This document shows, piece after piece, positions 1-6,840 of a stretch of 21,118 bases of DNA; positions within the stretch are counted from its first letter, which is position 1, and the number at the start of each line of letters is the position of its first letter. The notes under the pieces are model-generated. The model was not told the DNA's origin and searched no databases. It was given only the letters and a program-made list of their open reading frames with translations. Source of the stretch: Desulfobacteraceae bacterium (GTDB lineage Bacteria > Desulfobacterota > Desulfobacteria > Desulfobacterales > JAABRJ01); contig JAABRJ010000293.1 in the NCBI GenBank assembly GCA_011390985.1, positions 1 to 21,118 of the forward strand. Reading direction: 5' to 3'. The translations under genes and the position numbers were made by a program.

Positions 1-1
1 C

Positions 2-220
2 GGCGAGATGCTGGTCTGGTGGGGGCTCTACCTGGTGGCGCTCACCAGCCCGCGCAACGCCTGGACCATCATCAGCCCGCTGACCATGACCTTCCTGCTG
101 CTGAAGGTATCCGGCGTCGCCCTGATGGAGAAGGACATTGGCGACACCCGGCCCGGCTACGCGGAATACGTGCGGGTCACCAACGCCTTCTGGCCGTGGT
201 TCCCCAAGCGGGAGGGGTGA
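2..220 (+). CDS. DUF1295 / steroid 5-alpha-reductase-like membrane protein, C-terminal part
   Basis: The reading frame is open from the window edge, so the start lies outside. The visible ~72 residues carry the hallmark end of the DUF1295 (steroid 5-alpha-reductase-like) family: a hydrophobic stretch around PLTMTFLLLKVSGVALMEKD, then GDTRPGYAEYV and a terminal WPWFPK. In this family the segment is the last membrane helix plus the conserved cytoplasmic tail of a multi-pass inner-membrane protein. Bacterial members often sit near cyclopropane-fatty-acid-synthase-like genes and are presumed to act on lipids, but their reaction is mostly unproven. A CFA-synthase-family gene occurs here too, though about 10 kb away and not in the same operon. 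Only the C-terminus is visible, so substrate and full topology cannot be judged. Confidence 0.85.
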   Translation, partial: GEMLVWWGLYLVALTSPRNAWTIISPLTMTFLLLKVSGVALMEKDIGDTRPGYAEYVRVTNAFWPWFPKREG

Positions 221-306
221 TGGGGCACCTGCGGGCACCAGCCGGCGTCTGACAACCACCGCCGGACCGGGCCAAAATCGACCCCGGTGGCGGCTTTGGG
301 TTTTCC

Positions 307-567
307 ATGGTAACCGTATCCGCACTGGTCATCTTTTTTTTCCTGCTGGTGGTCGTTTTCCCGGTGGTCGCCCTGGCCGTCTCGGCGGCTGTCTGGGCGG
401 CGCAACGGCTGGCGCAAAACGGCCCGGGGGCTGCGGGCCTGGACCGCCGCAGGCTGGCGCAACGGACCGACCGGCTGAAGCAGGCGGCATTCATCGTGTC
501 GGTCGTCCTGCTCTTTTTCTGCGTCACGCCCTTTGTGGTCCTGGTGTTCGTCGCGGGGCCCTTTTGA
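307..567 (+). CDS. small two-helix membrane protein, unknown function
   Basis: An 86-residue protein with two clear hydrophobic segments (about residues 4-30 and 60-84). They are joined by a basic, Arg-rich linker containing LDRRRLAQRTDRLK. The positive-inside rule would place the linker in the cytoplasm and both termini outside. It follows the DUF1295 gene by 86 nt and precedes the Nudix gene by 53 nt on the same strand, so it could be co-transcribed. No good Shine-Dalgarno sequence precedes the ATG, which weakens the call. I do not recognise the family. The hydrophobic pattern, the start directly before the first helix and the convenient fit between neighbours are the only evidence. Confidence 0.5.
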   Translation: MVTVSALVIFFFLLVVVFPVVALAVSAAVWAAQRLAQNGPGAAGLDRRRLAQRTDRLKQAAFIVSVVLLFFCVTPFVVLVFVAGPF

Positions 568-620
568 AGCCGCCTTCGCGCGCCGGCGCCCGCAACGGCC
601 GCAAGCGCGGCGGAGTTTGG

Positions 621-1145
621 ATGGAAAACCCCAACAGCAAAAGCTTCACCTGGTGCCCCAAATGCGGTCGCGAGGCCCTGGCCGCGGCTGCGGCGACCGC
701 TTTCCGCTGCCGTGCCTGCGGGTTTGGCTTCTACCTCAACACCGCGGCCGCCGCCAGCGCCCTGATCACCGAGGGCGACCGGCTGGTGGTGGCCGAGCGC
801 AAACACGACCCGGCGGGTGGCACATGGGACCTGCCCGGCGGCTTCCTGGAGCCGGGGGAGAGCGTCGAGGTCGGGCTGCGGCGCGAAATCCGCGAGGAGC
901 TGAACCTGACGATTGTCTCGGCGGCCTACTTCTGCTCGGTCCCCAACCGCTACGAATTCGGTGGTGTGGTGTATGCCACCGTCGATCTGGCCTACCGCTG
1001 CACGGTGGCGGATATCGACCGGATCAGGGCCGCTGACGATGTCGCAGCCTGTCGGCTGGTGCCGTTTGCGGAGATCGCCATCGAAAATTTCGGTTTTTAC
1101 TCCACCCGCGGGATCGTCGGAAAGTTTCTGCAGGGGCTGGCCTGA
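621..1145 (+). CDS. Nudix hydrolase with N-terminal zinc ribbon
   Basis: A 174-aa protein. Residues 12-33 form a zinc ribbon (C12-x2-C15 and C30-x2-C33). Residues 74-96 form the Nudix box, which binds the divalent metal and hydrolyses a nucleoside diphosphate linked to another group. The box reads G74-x5-E80-x7-R88-E-I-x-E92-E93-x-N95-L, so all catalytic Glu/Arg positions are present but the usual Gly near the end is Asn. The zinc ribbon plus Nudix order resembles NudC-type and related pyrophosphatases, but the substrate cannot be read from sequence. The ATG at 621 was chosen because GGAG lies 5 nt upstream and the zinc ribbon begins soon after. The same frame is open further upstream, but that translation is Gly/Arg/Pro-rich and overlaps the preceding gene. 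It lies 24 nt before the thioesterase gene. Confidence 0.88.
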   Translation: MENPNSKSFTWCPKCGREALAAAAATAFRCRACGFGFYLNTAAAASALITEGDRLVVAERKHDPAGGTWDLPGGFLEPGESVEVGLRREIREELNLTIVSAAYFCSVPNRYEFGGVVYATVDLAYRCTVADIDRIRAADDVAACRLVPFAEIAIENFGFYSTRGIVGKFLQGLA

Positions 1146-1169
1146 CGGCTCAAATCGAAAAGGCAAACC

Positions 1170-1607
1170 ATGACGGCGTGTGAACCTAAATTCAGCATTT
1201 CCCTCAGCGTCCGCAGCGACGACCTGAACTTCGCGCAGCATGTGGCGCATCAAAATTACTTCACCTTTTTCCAGGAGGCCCGGATCGCCTACCTTCAGCA
1301 GCTCGGTTTTTCGGAGATGGACATCTGCGGCTGCGGCATGCTGATTGCCGAAGCCAGCTGCCGCTACCGCAAGGAACTTTTTTTCGGCGACCGGCTGTCG
1401 GTCGCCTGCCGGGTGGTGCAGTTGCAACCCAAGGCCTTTGTGATGGCCTACGCCATCGGCCGGGACGCAGCGCTGTGCGCCGAAGGTGCGACCACCAACC
1501 TGGTGGTCGATCCGCAGCAAAAAAAGGTGGTCACGCTGCCCCACGGGTTTGTCTCGGCCGTTCTCGCATTCGAGGGCGGATCCCTGACGGCGCCCGCCAG
1601 CGCCTGA
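1170..1607 (+). CDS. hotdog-fold acyl-CoA thioesterase-like protein (FadM/YbgC type)
   Basis: A 145-aa single-domain hotdog protein, the usual size for the 4HBT/YbgC/FadM group, which hydrolyses acyl-CoA or acyl-ACP thioesters in the cytoplasm. The N-terminal signature runs through R15, D18, H24, Y30 and the FQEAR motif at 34-38. It aligns well with E. coli FadM (LDVYQHVNNARYLEFLEEAR). The residue that aligns with the catalytic Asp is N20, and the usual NN after HV is A26-H27, so activity or mechanism may differ. D18 lies two residues earlier. The Shine-Dalgarno sequence is modest (AAAAGG about 8 nt upstream). It sits in a + strand run between the Nudix and RlmN-like genes, with 24 and 63 nt gaps. 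Fold assignment is firm; the substrate is unknown. Confidence 0.85.
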   Translation: MTACEPKFSISLSVRSDDLNFAQHVAHQNYFTFFQEARIAYLQQLGFSEMDICGCGMLIAEASCRYRKELFFGDRLSVACRVVQLQPKAFVMAYAIGRDAALCAEGATTNLVVDPQQKKVVTLPHGFVSAVLAFEGGSLTAPASA

Positions 1608-1670
1608 GGGTCGCAGCAATAAACAATCCGCTTTTTTCGGACGAATCTGCCGGCACGCGAAAGGCGCGGC

Positions 1671-2702
1671 ATGGAGCTTTTCGGCATCACCTGCGGGGAA
1701 CTGGCCGATCAACTGGCCCAGCGCTACGGGCGGGGGCTGCACCATGCCGCCGCGGTCTACCGTGGGGCTTTCCAGAAAGGCTGCACCCGTTTTGGCGAGG
1801 CCCCCGAATTTGCGCGCTCACCCGAGCTGGCGCGGCGGATCGCCGCCGACCTGCGGCTGCCCGCCTGCCGGATCGTCGCCACCCGGGAAGTGGGCGGCGT
1901 GCTGAAATTCGCCACGGCCCTGGGCGACGGCCGGATCATCGAGTCGGTGGTCATTCCGGCGGCGGGCCGCACCACGCTGTGCGTTTCCTCCCAGGTGGGC
2001 TGCCGCATGGGATGCCGCTTCTGCGCCACCGGCGCGATGGGCTTCGGCCGCAACCTCAGCCCCGCTGAAATCGTCTGGCAGGCGTGGGCGGCGCGCTTCG
2101 TGCTGGCGGCGCGGGTCGACAACGTCGTCTTCATGGGCATGGGCGAGCCCTTGGACAACTTCGACCACGTGGCCCAGGCGCTGCGGGTGATGGGCGATCA
2201 GCGCGGGCTGGACATCGCCCCGCGCCGCATCACGCTCTCCAGCGCGGGGCATGCCGACGGCATCCGCCGCCTGGCGTGTCTGGGGTTGCCCAACCTGCGT
2301 CTGGCCGTCTCCCTGAACGCGGCCGACGACCGCCTGCGCAGCCGGCTGATGCCCATCAACCGCAGGTATCCGCTGGCGCGGTTAAAGGCCGCCCTGCAGG
2401 CCTTTGCCACCGGGCGGGGTGGGGTGGTGCTGGTGGAGTACGTGCTGCTGGCCGGGGTCAACGACGCCCGCCAAGATGCCGCCAAGCTGGCGGCCTACCT
2501 GACAGGACTGGCCGTGCGGGTCAACCTGATCGCCTACAACGGGGAGGGTGCGTCGGGGTTTGCGGCCCCGCCGCCGGCGCATGTCGAGCGCTTCTGCCGC
2601 TGGCTTGCAGACGAGGGCGTCTTCTTCTGCCGGCGGCGGCCCCGCGGTCGCGATATCCTGGCGGCCTGCGGGCAGCTGGGGGCATCGCTGACCACGCGCT
2701 GA
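1671..2702 (+). CDS. rlmN: RlmN-type radical SAM 23S rRNA (adenine-C2) methyltransferase
   Basis: A 343-aa radical SAM enzyme of the RlmN/Cfr family, expected to methylate A2503 of 23S rRNA (and A37 of some tRNAs in E. coli). The [4Fe-4S] cluster motif is C111-x3-C115-x2-C118. The GEP SAM-binding motif lies in GMGEPLDN at 156-163. The C-terminal methyl-carrying Cys is C333 in AACGQL. C104, seven residues before the cluster, matches E. coli C118 in spacing. The protein is about 40 residues shorter than E. coli RlmN, partly at the N-terminus. RlmN (C2) is preferred to Cfr (C8) because this looks like a chromosomal housekeeping setting, but the two share these motifs. The ATG at 1671 has an AAAGG about 8 nt upstream. 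It converges on the cytochrome gene, leaving only 24 nt between stops. Confidence 0.9.
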   Translation: MELFGITCGELADQLAQRYGRGLHHAAAVYRGAFQKGCTRFGEAPEFARSPELARRIAADLRLPACRIVATREVGGVLKFATALGDGRIIESVVIPAAGRTTLCVSSQVGCRMGCRFCATGAMGFGRNLSPAEIVWQAWAARFVLAARVDNVVFMGMGEPLDNFDHVAQALRVMGDQRGLDIAPRRITLSSAGHADGIRRLACLGLPNLRLAVSLNAADDRLRSRLMPINRRYPLARLKAALQAFATGRGGVVLVEYVLLAGVNDARQDAAKLAAYLTGLAVRVNLIAYNGEGASGFAAPPPAHVERFCRWLADEGVFFCRRRPRGRDILAACGQLGASLTTR

Positions 2703-2726
2703 TTGGGGGGGCGTGCGCCGCGGCCC

Positions 2727-4226
2727 TCAGGGGGTTTTGGCAGGCACCTGCGCCAGCCTCCGCTGAAGGTCCAGCCAGTCGGCCAACTGGCGGATTTGGC
2801 CGTTGAGGTGGTAGCGGCCGTCGGCAAACACCCCGTAATCCCCGCCGCCGGCCATGGCCGAGGCAAAGCGGGTGTTGTTGGCGTGGAACAGCCAGATGTC
2901 GGTCCATTTTTGCTCCACCGCCTCGTCAAAGGGGGTGTCCTTGGCGGCGAAGCCGCGGCTCCAGATCTCGGACATGATAGTGGTGGCCGTCAGGGTGCTC
3001 AGGTTGGTGGTCCGGATGGTGTTTTCAAAGCGCTCGCGGTGGCCGGCGACCCAGGCGCTGCTGTGGCAGGCGAGGCAGGCGGCCTGCATGGTGGCCGCTC
3101 GCCTGGCCTGCTCTTCGCTTGAAATCAGGTACTCGGCGGCCAGTCCGCCGCCGAAATCGGTGGGCAGCGGTTGGCCGTCGCGGTTGCGGATCTTGGTGGT
3201 GTCGGGGTCCCGCGGGTGGGGGTGGGCGTAGATCAACCCGAAGATGCGCCAGGAGAGGCGGTCGCTCATCTGGTGCGTGCGCTGGGCGATCAGCTCGCCG
3301 TCGGTGTTCACCAGCAGACTGATGTGGCAGGCCGCGCAGGTGGGCGCGGTGAAATCACGGCCCACGGTCCAGGGCAGGGCCTTGAAATCCCAATCGGCCT
3401 GCAGGCTGTCGTAGATGTTGCCGTGTTTGCTGGCCGAGTAGACCTTGAAGGCGGGGACGTCCGGCCCGACGTGGCACTCCTTGCAGGTGTGCGGCTTGCG
3501 CGCCATGGCGATCGAAAAAGTGTGGCGCGTGTGGCAGGCCGAGCAGGCCCCGCGGCTGCCGTCCAGGTTGATGCGCCCGACGCCCTGGTTGGGCCAGCCG
3601 TCGATCCGGGGAAATGTCATCTCACCCAGGTCGGTGGCGCGGGTCTCGCTGCCGCTGACCTTCAGTTGGGTGCCGTGGCAGTAAAAACAGGCCTCGGCGC
3701 GGGTGGCCGCATCCGCCGGGGTGTCGGCGAGGGTCGCGCCGCGGCGTTCGAGTTGGCCGATGATGGTTTGCTGGTGCTGGGCGTAGAGGGGGTTGTCGGC
3801 CAGGTTCCCGTGGGCATGGGCCATGATGTTGCGGTCGTACTGGTCCGCCTCCTGGCTGTGGCAGGTGGCGCAGTCTCGCGGGCTGACCACCACGTGGACA
3901 TCCTGGCCGTTGTGGTCGAAGGTGTCGGCATGCGCGTCGGGCCGCAGGGTGTGGCACTCGGCGCAGCCTACGGCGGTTTCCAGCAGGGCCTGCGGGACCG
4001 TAGTGCTGGAGACCTTGCGCGCCAGGCCCGCCACTGCCAAAGCCGTAGCGGGGGTGGTGCGGGCATGGCGGCTGGCCTGCCACCCGCTGACGATGCCGGG
4101 GTGGATTGCGGCGTGGCAGTCCAGGCATTCCTGGGTGGCGTCGCTGACCGGGACGGTGGCCGAAAGGGCGGCCGATGGCAGGAGCAGGCACAGGAGCGCG
4201 GCGGTCAGGGCGAGGGTCTTTCGCAT
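2727..4226 (-). CDS. octaheme cytochrome c, hydroxylamine oxidoreductase (HAO) family
   Basis: A 499-aa secreted multiheme protein. A signal peptide (MRKTL, hydrophobic core, cleavage likely after ALSA near residue 23) sends it to the periplasm. Eight CxxCH haem-binding sites start at C34, C88, C119, C180, C228, C248, C297 and C384. The block from the fifth to the sixth haem (CSACHTRHTFS ... CKECHVGPD) followed by SKHGNIY is characteristic of the HAO/octaheme family, which includes hydroxylamine and hydrazine dehydrogenases and reductive nitrite/hydroxylamine-reducing forms. Direction of catalysis cannot be read here: Y464 lies in the C-terminal domain, but whether it matches the cross-linking Tyr of Nitrosomonas HAO needs an alignment. 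An in-frame ATG exists at 4238, but GGAGG lies inside the first codons and is ideally placed before the ATG at 4226, so 4226 is preferred. No quinol-dehydrogenase or cytochrome partner gene is adjacent. Confidence 0.88.
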   Translation of the reverse strand: MRKTLALTAALLCLLLPSAALSATVPVSDATQECLDCHAAIHPGIVSGWQASRHARTTPATALAVAGLARKVSSTTVPQALLETAVGCAECHTLRPDAHADTFDHNGQDVHVVVSPRDCATCHSQEADQYDRNIMAHAHGNLADNPLYAQHQQTIIGQLERRGATLADTPADAATRAEACFYCHGTQLKVSGSETRATDLGEMTFPRIDGWPNQGVGRINLDGSRGACSACHTRHTFSIAMARKPHTCKECHVGPDVPAFKVYSASKHGNIYDSLQADWDFKALPWTVGRDFTAPTCAACHISLLVNTDGELIAQRTHQMSDRLSWRIFGLIYAHPHPRDPDTTKIRNRDGQPLPTDFGGGLAAEYLISSEEQARRAATMQAACLACHSSAWVAGHRERFENTIRTTNLSTLTATTIMSEIWSRGFAAKDTPFDEAVEQKWTDIWLFHANNTRFASAMAGGGDYGVFADGRYHLNGQIRQLADWLDLQRRLAQVPAKTP

Positions 4227-4276
4227 GGGTTCCTCCATTTAAGCATCGGTTGGCCAAAAACCTCGAACAGCGCCCC

Positions 4277-5677
4277 TCACCGCCGGCGGGTGTCCACGGC
4301 GGCGCGGCGGCCGAACTTGGCGACGTAGGCCTGGATGTCGCACTTGCGCTCCAACCCGGCGGCGGTCATCGAGCGGACTTTGCCGAAGACCGCCCGTTCC
4401 GGCCAGGCGCGATCGTGCAGCCCGAAGATCCAGGCCACCCCCACAAAGGAGTTGGGGTCGCGGCCGTCCAAAAAATACCGGTTGTTGAGCTCCAGCAAGG
4501 TTTCGAAGGCCGCCGTGGGGCTTGGCGACCACTCCAGGACCTTCTTGCCCCAGTACATGCGCATGTAGTTGTGCATGAAGCCGGTGCAGCGCATTTCCTG
4601 CATGGCGGCGTTCCAATAGGCGTCATGCGTTTCGGCCGCCTCGAGCGCCGCCCGCCCGTAAAGATCGGGCCGCGGGTCTGCGGCGTGGTCGGCCAGGGTC
4701 CTGCGGGCCCAGTCCGGCAGGCAGGCGAAGCGGTCGTAGGCCGGGGTGTAATGCACGAAATTGACGGCCAGTTCGCGCCGTACGATCAGCTCCTCCAGGT
4801 AGGCGTCGCGGTCGCCGGGGCTTGCGGCGGCATGGCTTCGGAGGGTGAGCGCCAGGTACAGCGGCGATACCTGGCCGAAGTGCAGGTAGGGGCTCATCCC
4901 CGACACGTCGTCGGTTTGGGGCTGGTTGCTGTTGCGGTCGTAGCGGCAGAGGCGGTCGGTTAGAAAGCGCCCGAAGCGTTCCTTGGCGGCCGCCGTCCCG
5001 CCCGGAAAAAAGCGGCTCACCGCCGCGACGCCCCGGTCGATTTTGAGATCGGCCAGAAGCGCCGCCAGCCCCCCATCGATTGCCAGCCCCTCCAGGGCAA
5101 GCCCCAGCGCGCTGCGCTCGGCCGTCAGCTGCGGCGGGGGCACCAGGTAGTCCGGCAGCAGGCGCTGGAGCTTGGGGCGCAGGGTGCGGGCGGCGTATTC
5201 GGCCTTGGGGGAGGCCGCGGCGACGGGCACCACCACGTCGCTCTCCACCTGGACTACCGGGCAGGGCGCCTGCCGGACCGCCTGCGCCCGCCAGGCTTTC
5301 TGATGCCGGCAGTAGCCCACGTCGCACACCAGCAGGGCCGCCTCCCGGGCCAGCGCCAGGGCCACCTCTGGCGGCTCGCCGCGGCGGCACACCAGACGGA
5401 TGCCGCGTTTGGCGAGGGCCTCGGCGGTTTCCAGCAGCCCCGCGAGCATGAAGGTGTAGTGCCGCAGATTGGCCTCCGGATAGGCGTCGGTCAGACCGAA
5501 GCCCACCACCACGGGCAGCTGCAGCTGGTTGGCGCGGAAGATCGCGTATTCCAGGGCGTGGTTTTCCGCGGCCCGCTGGGCTTGCTGCATCCAATAGAGA
5601 ACGTAGCGCCCCCCGGCCCGGGAGGTTTCCGCGTCAGGGGCCTGAACTCGGGTGGGCTGGATACCATCTGGCAGCAT
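4277..5677 (-). CDS. phr: class II CPD photolyase
   Basis: A 466-aa deoxyribodipyrimidine photolyase. It uses FAD and blue/near-UV light to split cyclobutane pyrimidine dimers in DNA. The N-terminal Rossmann-like antenna domain starts with RYVLYWMQQAQRAAEN. The C-terminal FAD domain carries strong class II signatures: ELIVRRELAVNFVHY, YMRMYWGKKVLEWS, NNRYFLDGRDPNSFVGVAWIFG and DRAWPERAVFGKVR. Length matches class II enzymes (about 450-480). Start at 5677 is supported by GAGGAGG 5 nt upstream. The gene begins 16 nt after the stop of the HD-domain gene on the same strand, and the cytochrome gene follows after 50 nt, so the three look co-transcribed. A light-dependent repair enzyme implies at least occasional exposure to light. 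Identification is firm. Confidence 0.95.
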   Translation of the reverse strand: MLPDGIQPTRVQAPDAETSRAGGRYVLYWMQQAQRAAENHALEYAIFRANQLQLPVVVGFGLTDAYPEANLRHYTFMLAGLLETAEALAKRGIRLVCRRGEPPEVALALAREAALLVCDVGYCRHQKAWRAQAVRQAPCPVVQVESDVVVPVAAASPKAEYAARTLRPKLQRLLPDYLVPPPQLTAERSALGLALEGLAIDGGLAALLADLKIDRGVAAVSRFFPGGTAAAKERFGRFLTDRLCRYDRNSNQPQTDDVSGMSPYLHFGQVSPLYLALTLRSHAAASPGDRDAYLEELIVRRELAVNFVHYTPAYDRFACLPDWARRTLADHAADPRPDLYGRAALEAAETHDAYWNAAMQEMRCTGFMHNYMRMYWGKKVLEWSPSPTAAFETLLELNNRYFLDGRDPNSFVGVAWIFGLHDRAWPERAVFGKVRSMTAAGLERKCDIQAYVAKFGRRAAVDTRRR

Positions 5678-5693
5678 GCGGCCTCCTCAGGGT

Positions 5694-6314
5694 TCAGGAC
5701 GAAGCGAGCGCATCGGCGTCTTCGTCCGCCAGAATCCCCCGGGCAACCGCTTCCGCGAGCAGCCCCGAGGCGTAGCGCCACAGCACCGGGGCGCCGGTCT
5801 GCAGGGGCGCGATGCGCCGCTCGACCTGCTGCCGCCGGATGCCGTGCTTGCGCCACATCGCCCCGCCGCTGTAGAAGTTGTTGAGCACCGGCTGAAGCCG
5901 GTCCAGCGCGGCGGCGAAAAGGGCCTCCGGGCTTTCGCGGGCCTCGAACTCCTCCCATGCGGCCTGCAGTTCAGCGGCCTGATCGGCCGGCAGTTGGCCG
6001 AAGACCCGCTCTGCGGCCTGCCGCTCGCGCGCCAGCTGGCCCCGGCGGGCCTCCGCGTCGTAGCAGTAGGTGTCGCCGGCGTCGATTTCCACCAGGTCGT
6101 GAACCAGCAGCATCTTGACGACCCGCGGCAGGTCGAGATCCGGGGGCTCTGCATACTCGGCCAGGACCAGCGCCGCCAGGGCGATGTGCCAGGAGTGCTC
6201 GGCTGAATTTTCGTGGCGGCAGCGGTCGGTCAGAAGGGTCTGGCGCATGACGCGCTTGAGACGGTCGATTTCGACGATGAAGCCGATCTGGCGTTCGAGG
6301 CGGGCGTGATTCAT
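5694..6314 (-). CDS. HD-domain hydrolase, YfbR/HDDC2-like 5'-nucleotidase
   Basis: A 206-aa HD-domain protein. Likely metal ligands are H40, H72-D73 and D138; E76 and D81 repeat the spacing of E72 and D77 in E. coli YfbR (HD, +3, +5), a dNMP-specific 5'-nucleotidase. The N-terminal stretch ERQIGFIVEIDRLKRVMR and the ENSAEHSWH block are typical of the YfbR/HDDC2 group. The open frame extends upstream to 6512, but the added residues look non-coding. MNHARLER at 6314 matches family starts and has AAGGAG about 13 nt upstream, somewhat long. It is the first gene of the probable HD-photolyase-cytochrome operon. Pairing a dNMP phosphatase with a photolyase would fit nucleotide and DNA maintenance, but that link is inference. 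Confidence 0.85.
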   Translation of the reverse strand: MNHARLERQIGFIVEIDRLKRVMRQTLLTDRCRHENSAEHSWHIALAALVLAEYAEPPDLDLPRVVKMLLVHDLVEIDAGDTYCYDAEARRGQLARERQAAERVFGQLPADQAAELQAAWEEFEARESPEALFAAALDRLQPVLNNFYSGGAMWRKHGIRRQQVERRIAPLQTGAPVLWRYASGLLAEAVARGILADEDADALASS

Positions 6315-6371
6315 GGGCGGCGGCGGGCTCCTTTTCTTATCGGGTGCGGTCGGCGGGTCACCAGTCCGATC

Positions 6372-6400
6372 ACTGTAGCCGGATCCGGCCCAAAATTCAA
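6372..6400 (-). promoter_or_regulatory. candidate sigma-70 promoter for the HD-photolyase operon
   Basis: On the minus strand, TTGAAT (6400-6395) and TACAGT (6377-6372) are separated by exactly 17 nt; each matches 4 of 6 consensus bases. It points to the HD-domain gene, whose ATG is at 6314, giving a leader of about 50 nt. Found by eye only. Confidence 0.4.
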
Positions 6401-6442
6401 ACCCCAAACGCTGCTCGATGAACGGTCGCGGCGGGCTGCGGC

Positions 6443-6470
6443 TTGCGAAGCAGACAGCGGGACTTATATT
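6443..6470 (+). promoter_or_regulatory. candidate sigma-70 promoter for the 59-aa protein gene
   Basis: TTGCGA (6443-6448, 4 of 6) and TATATT (6465-6470, 5 of 6) are separated by 16 nt. Transcription would start near 6477 and give a leader of about 78 nt that contains the ATGCCGG inverted repeat. It lies back to back with the candidate minus-strand promoter at 6372-6400. Confidence 0.45.
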
Positions 6471-6485
6471 GAACGAGTCAACCGC

Positions 6486-6512
6486 ATGCCGGCGTCCCGT
6501 TTTTCCCGGCAT
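6486..6512 (+). promoter_or_regulatory. inverted repeat in the leader of the 59-aa protein gene
   Basis: ATGCCGG (6486-6492) and CCGGCAT (6506-6512) are perfect inverted 7-mers around a 13-nt T-rich loop. They lie between the candidate promoter and the Shine-Dalgarno sequence at 6541-6549. The element could be a leader hairpin or a protein-binding site; nothing in the sequence decides which. Confidence 0.35.
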
Positions 6513-6554
6513 CTGACCTACACTCCCTATTTTACCGCTCTAAGGAGGTTTACT

Positions 6555-6734
6555 ATGGCCGCTGAACCCCAGGACCGCGTCTATGTGCGCGTCAAAGACG
6601 TCGCCGGAAACGATTTCATCTGCCCCCTGGACGCCCTCAAGCAGACCAGCCAGGCAACCGAAGCGGAACTCGACAATTGCGTGGACGACGCCACCGTCAA
6701 GCGCTACTCGGGAAACATCAAAATCAAAAAGTGA
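6555..6734 (+). CDS. 59-aa conserved-looking small protein, unknown function
   Basis: A 59-residue cytoplasmic protein (MAAEPQDRVYVRVKDVAG to KRYSGNIKIKK), with no signal, membrane helix or Cys cluster beyond two isolated Cys. The centre is acidic (EAELDNCVDD) and the C-terminus basic. The start is unambiguous: TAAGGAGGT at 6541-6549, nearly the full anti-Shine-Dalgarno match, lies 5 nt before the ATG, implying efficient translation. The longer frame upstream to 6213 runs over the divergent promoter region and is not credible. A candidate promoter and a leader inverted repeat lie directly upstream, and no gene follows on this strand, so it is probably a single-gene transcript. I do not recognise the family. 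The short, charged, beta-rich look would suit a small nucleic-acid- or protein-binding factor, but that is a guess. Confidence 0.75.
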   Translation: MAAEPQDRVYVRVKDVAGNDFICPLDALKQTSQATEAELDNCVDDATVKRYSGNIKIKK

Positions 6735-6814
6735 CGGACCCGCCTGCGGCCTGAAGACCGTTGGGCCTTCGCTGCGGGGGCGCTCAGGGCGCCAGGTGCT
6801 TTTCGGAGCGTGCT

Positions 6815-6840
6815 GCCCGCCCTTACGCGCGAGGGCGGGC
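6815..6840. other. strong GC hairpin between convergent transcripts
   Basis: GCCCGCCCT (6815-6823) and AGGGCGGGC (6832-6840) form a perfect 9-bp stem with an 8-nt loop. It follows the 59-aa gene on the plus strand and includes the stop codon of the SRPBCC remnant on the minus strand. It may help end transcription from both sides, but neither side has a T-tract, so it is not a classical intrinsic terminator. Confidence 0.4.

Noticed and set aside
256..290. CCACCG/CGGTGG inverted repeat followed by a T-rich stretch after the DUF1295 gene
   Set aside because: The stem is short, the loop long and the T-run interrupted; too weak to call a terminator.
138..620. Upstream in-frame extension of the Nudix gene
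   Set aside because: The translation is Gly/Arg/Pro-rich, overlaps the preceding gene and has no family similarity; a clear ribosome site precedes 621.
3171..4328. Long plus-strand frame opposite the octaheme cytochrome
   Set aside because: A shadow of the minus-strand gene; its Val/Gly/Ala-rich product has no recognisable domain.
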